64,000 bases of DNA from positions 124,001 through 188,000 of the forward strand of contig NZ_RXHU01000015.1 of NCBI RefSeq assembly GCF_003955665.1. The letters are read 5' to 3'. Positions 60,977 through 64,000 of this stretch are shown piece by piece. Every line of letters begins with the position of its first letter. Position 1 is the stretch's first letter. The notes below the pieces were generated by a model. It did no database searches and was not told the origin of the DNA. It saw only the letters and a list, made by a program, of their open reading frames with translations. Both the position numbers and the translations under genes were made by a program. Source of the stretch: Paenibacillus whitsoniae (GTDB lineage Bacteria; Bacillota; Bacilli; Paenibacillales; NBRC-103111).

Positions 60977-61586
60977 AATCTACCATTTTCAAGTAAATAT
61001 TCTCCTTCCAAATCAATCAGAAAAACCGCCAAGGAAATTCCCCTAGCGGTTCTTGACGCGCACTAGCTTTGTATCAGTTTACTTTAAATCTAACGACGAG
61101 ATGCTGCAGTTGTTCAGCCATTCTGGACAGGGAAGACGAAGGCCAAGTGCTGCCGAGTTGTGCTAGGTAGATCTAGCGCAAGGCTGATCCCCCTCTGGCA
61201 CCCAAAGCTGCAAAAAAGCAGGAATTTCCCTCGATCCTCACCTGATTCAAGCAAATTCCTGCCAATCTGCAGGAATTTTTGGCGGGAACGCTCTTTTTGA
61301 GCGGACTCGAGGGAAAAAACTGCTTTTTCGCAGGAATTTTGCCGTAAGAGCCGTTAGTGTCAAAAATTCCCGCTTTTTTGCAGGAATTTCGTCTGTCCAC
61401 CGTGTCCACCGCCCTCCTCTCCCCCCGACAGGTGCCGGAGTCGTAACGATCCAGCATCGGCGCCCTACAAAATGGACAATTGCGAGGCAATTATCGCATT
61501 ACGGACGCTGACTCGGATTTTTAGATACAAATTATTCCATAGCTAGTGTTACAATAGAAGGAATCACCGAATGGAGGACGTCTGGC
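60977..61586. other. 610-bp divergent intergenic region with array D
   Basis: Between the kinase and the TPM-domain gene, divergent. It contains a weak hairpin ACCGC/GCGGT with a T-run on the minus strand (61019-61051) and array D (61208-61387). A 105-codon minus-strand frame spanning the array is low-quality and rejected. Confidence 0.65.
61208..61387. repeat. Four-palindrome intergenic array D (CTGC-N6-GCAGGAATTT)
   Basis: Four palindromes CTGC-N6-GCAG (one CCGC variant), each followed by GAATTT, start at 61208, 61259, 61320 and 61370 (spacings 51, 61 and 50 bp). Copy 2 is the longest, AAATTCCTGC-caatct-GCAGGAATTT (61253-61278). CGCTC-ttttt-GAGCG (61289-61303) sits at the exact midpoint, 61296. 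Confidence 0.85.
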
Positions 61587-64000
61587 GTGAAAAAAGCGTT
61601 ATGGTTCATTTTTGTTTTTATGACTCTTTGTGTTTCCGTGGCCCACGCGGCTGGTCTGCCCACGAAAAGCGCTTCCCACATATACGATACCGCAGGGATG
61701 ATCTCGCCGGACCAGCTGCCTGCCCTGGAAAAAGCCGCTGGCGCGGGAGCATACGCCTTGTATGTGCTGACGGTGGATTCCCTGGGAAATGAAGGGGCTG
61801 ACGCCTACGCCAAACGTGTCTACGAGACGTGGTCGCTTCAGGGGAATGACGTTGTCGCCCTGCTCTCGAAGGCCGAGCGCCGCATTCAGCTCTACTTTGT
61901 GAACGAGGCGCTCCAAGCCAAGCTGGATGCCCTGCCCGCGGATTACGCCGGCAGCGACTATGCCTCCCGACCGTCCATCGATCGATTCGTCGGCAAACAT
62001 TTTACGCCGGCGGCGAAGAACGGCGACTTTGGGAAGGGGCTTGTGCAGCTCATCACGGAGCTGAACGGTTTCGCTGCGCCGCAAGCGCAGGAAGCGCCAG
62101 CCGCCGCAGGCGCTGCAACCGCACCGCAACCCACCGCACCAGCGGCGCCAACCGCGCAAAATGAGCGCTCTGGCGAGACGACCCTCACCTTCCCCAGCGC
62201 ACCGCAACGGGAAAGCGCCGATGCTGCTGCTTTGGCGCTGAAGACGGTCATCCTGATCGTCGTGAGTTGCGTCCTCTTGTTCGCTCTCTTCCTGGCCGGG
62301 CGCTATTATTATTGTGTCTTTCTGAAGCGCAAGGGACGCGCAGCGAGTGAGAAAATCTGGCTCGAGCTCACGAAATCGCAGGAGAAGCTGAAGCCGCTCC
62401 TCGACATTTACAACGGTCCGGCAACAAAACAAAATCTGTTCCCGTTAGCCAGCCTCATCGAGGAAACGATTCAAGCTGTGCAAATGCTGTTCCAGTCCAT
62501 TCAAAACCAGCCCATTCTGATTTTCTCCGGCGCAAGTAAAAGAGAACTGGATACACTGCTTGAGCGCGTGGATACGAGCCGTCAGGAATCTTGCGGGATT
62601 GCCGAACAGGCGGATGAGCTGGTGCGATTAGATCAGACGAACAGCCAGGAAGTCAAGGACGTGCAGAACCTGCTTGCCGCACTGACGGAACGCGTGAAGG
62701 AGACAGCCAGCCAATATCCGACGTCTTTCCGAAGAATAAAAGAAGAAATACTGGCGAATAGCCAAAAGGCGGAAGCCGTGTATACCCAGCAGCTTACCGA
62801 CTTAGTCGATGCAGCGGCCTTGCTTCGCCCGCAGCGCGAGCAAACGGCCGAGCACCACAAGCTGCTCGACGAGCTGCCGAATCTGCTTGCCATGCTCAGC
62901 GAAGGACCGAGCAAAATCCAGACCACAGAAGCTACAATCACAGCGGAACTCGAAAAGCATGGGCTGCGGTTAGTGGAATGGAATCCCTATGAGAAAACAG
63001 CGTATGCACTGGATTCGCATAAGAGACTAAGCCGCGCACTGGAGCAAGGAGACTTGCGCGAAGCCAACAATTGCGCGAATGCCATTCGAGCGGCACTCGC
63101 CGAAGCCGTTCAGATGATTGCGCAGCGACTGGAGCTTCGTGCTGCCGTCCAGAAGCAAATGGCGTGGGCGGGGGAATTTATCGTGACGTTCGACGTGAAC
63201 GTGAAAGCTTGCCAAACGGCTCTCCACACGATGCAGAACCAATTCGCCCCTTCTGACTGGTCCGTCATGCGGGAGCGGTACACAGCGGTCGCCGAAGCGT
63301 TCATTCAAATTACGGGCTCCGCCGAAATGATAAAAAAAGCATGGGCTGAGCAAAGCTACGCCTTTGCGCATCAGTTGCTAAACAAAATGGAACAGCTGTC
63401 CGCATCAGCAGAGTCCACTTTGCAAGAAGCCTTACAGATTTATACCCGATCTATGGAAAGACTGAAAGAAATTCGTTCCGAGGCCTCGAGTAAATGGAGC
63501 CACTATCAGAAAGCGGTCACGCTCCAAAATCGTAATGCCATCGCGATCCCTCGCCAGCTTGCCCAGCTGGATGATACCATTCGCCGTCAGAAAGCGAAAC
63601 TGGATGATCTGCTGTCACATCCGCTGATCCCGCTTCATGAGCTGGATGCCTTGCACGTTTCCTTCTCCGGGAACGTCGCCAGCTTCGTCGATGAAGTCGA
63701 GCGCATCGTCAAGGAGAAACAGCAGGCCGAGCGGCGCATTCGCGAAATCCGCGATCGCTACAACTCCGTCTATGCCCGAACGAGAAGCCGGCGCATCTCA
63801 GGAAGCCATGGCCGAAACTACCAGGCCCAAATGGGAGAGATTGACCGGCTCTTTATGCTGGGAATGTATGCGGAAGCCGTCAATCATCTCCGCGATGCCG
63901 ATCATGCGATTGATGGAATGCAGCGTGAATACGATGAGATTATTCGGGAGGAGCATCGCCGGCAAGAGGAAGAAAGACGCCGACAGGAAGATGAGCGCAG
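61587..64000 (+). CDS. TPM-domain membrane protein with long coiled-coil region (3' end outside window)
   Basis: More than 800 residues, truncated by the window edge. Signal peptide (KKALWFIFVFMTLCVSVAHA), then a TPM domain (about 30-160: HIYDTAGMISPDQLPALEKAAGAGAYALYVLTVDSLG, AYAKRVYETWSLQGNDVVALLSKAERRIQLYF). An Ala/Pro-rich linker follows, then one membrane span (about 212-234: LKTVILIVVSCVLLFALFLAGRYYY). The rest is a long cytoplasmic helical/coiled-coil region ending in Arg/Glu-rich RRQEEERRRQEDE. TPM proteins usually have a short tail; here the tail is very long and recalls EzrA-type spectrin repeats. The GTG at 61587 has GGAGG 9 bp upstream. Confidence 0.78.
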   Translation, partial: MKKALWFIFVFMTLCVSVAHAAGLPTKSASHIYDTAGMISPDQLPALEKAAGAGAYALYVLTVDSLGNEGADAYAKRVYETWSLQGNDVVALLSKAERRIQLYFVNEALQAKLDALPADYAGSDYASRPSIDRFVGKHFTPAAKNGDFGKGLVQLITELNGFAAPQAQEAPAAAGAATAPQPTAPAAPTAQNERSGETTLTFPSAPQRESADAAALALKTVILIVVSCVLLFALFLAGRYYYCVFLKRKGRAASEKIWLELTKSQEKLKPLLDIYNGPATKQNLFPLASLIEETIQAVQMLFQSIQNQPILIFSGASKRELDTLLERVDTSRQESCGIAEQADELVRLDQTNSQEVKDVQNLLAALTERVKETASQYPTSFRRIKEEILANSQKAEAVYTQQLTDLVDAAALLRPQREQTAEHHKLLDELPNLLAMLSEGPSKIQTTEATITAELEKHGLRLVEWNPYEKTAYALDSHKRLSRALEQGDLREANNCANAIRAALAEAVQMIAQRLELRAAVQKQMAWAGEFIVTFDVNVKACQTALHTMQNQFAPSDWSVMRERYTAVAEAFIQITGSAEMIKKAWAEQSYAFAHQLLNKMEQLSASAESTLQEALQIYTRSMERLKEIRSEASSKWSHYQKAVTLQNRNAIAIPRQLAQLDDTIRRQKAKLDDLLSHPLIPLHELDALHVSFSGNVASFVDEVERIVKEKQQAERRIREIRDRYNSVYARTRSRRISGSHGRNYQAQMGEIDRLFMLGMYAEAVNHLRDADHAIDGMQREYDEIIREEHRRQEEERRRQEDER

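Noticed and set aside
61173..61490. 105-codon minus-strand reading frame across array D.
   Set aside because: Its residues come from the repeated GCAGGAATTT units; no start signal and no protein-like domain.

Overview
The window looks like a chromosomal segment of a spore-forming, soil-type Firmicute of the Paenibacillus/Cohnella kind. The grounds are a gerA-type spore germination operon, a SigB/RsbW stress module, YesM/YesN two-component pairs with an LplB-type sugar permease, S-layer-homology (SLH) proteins, many AraC-type sugar regulators, and polysaccharide-degrading enzymes (GH5, GH51, a GHL10-like protein). No rRNA, tRNA, prophage, complete insertion sequence or CRISPR-Cas locus was seen.

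Layout. 1-5071: sugar ABC permease (cut by the window edge), then an AraC regulator / YesM kinase / YesN regulator operon. 5195-6642: Rieske protein and ACMSD-like amidohydrolase. 6758-17494: a general-stress cluster with sigB, two rsbW-like genes, rsbV, an RsbU-like phosphatase, a hybrid histidine kinase, cheR, and small stress-type genes (uspA, DUF1328, DUF948, dps, ytxH-like). Five good SigB-type promoters (GTTTCA, 14-15 nt, GGGTAA/T) and one weaker one lie among them. 17538-19223: diguanylate cyclase. 19514-24784: four-gene operon resembling oxidative deoxy-sugar catabolism, with a divergent AraC regulator. 25430-37135: giant SLH glycosidase-like protein, small kinase, RNase J, LysR with a CidA/LrgB pair, YjgB-like lipoprotein, SLH protein. 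37601-42004: PrmC-related methyltransferase coupled to an IGNRAV-motif nuclease-like protein, ArsR/SRPBCC pair, GH5-lectin enzyme. 42183-44665: MocR regulator and EamA exporter. 44738-49824: AT-richer accessory stretch with a kinase-like gene, azoreductase/HxlR, a recombinase remnant, a WYL/DJ-1 chimera and a reductase/LysR pair. 50283-60874: GH51 with AraC regulator, ger operon, GNAT, cupin, DUF418 and an AraR-box-controlled FGGY kinase. 61587-end: a large TPM-type membrane protein cut by the window edge.

The most unusual signal is in intergenic DNA. At four intact loci (7.02-7.21, 32.94-33.13, 37.34-37.53, 61.21-61.39 kb) there is a roughly 180-190 bp imperfect inverted repeat. Each is built from four copies of a short motif, palindromic in three of the four loci, whose sequence is largely private to that locus. 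Spacing is nearly invariant: 50-52 bp, then 60-73 bp, then 50-52 bp, with a further small palindrome at or near the centre. A fifth array of the 37-kb family (24.87-25.29 kb) has been split by a 232-bp MITE-like element with 19-bp perfect terminal inverted repeats and a 5-bp target duplication. The MITE itself carries three copies of another motif at 51-52 bp spacing. Different sequences sharing one geometry suggest a structural class of element that may be undescribed. Database comparison could not be done here.
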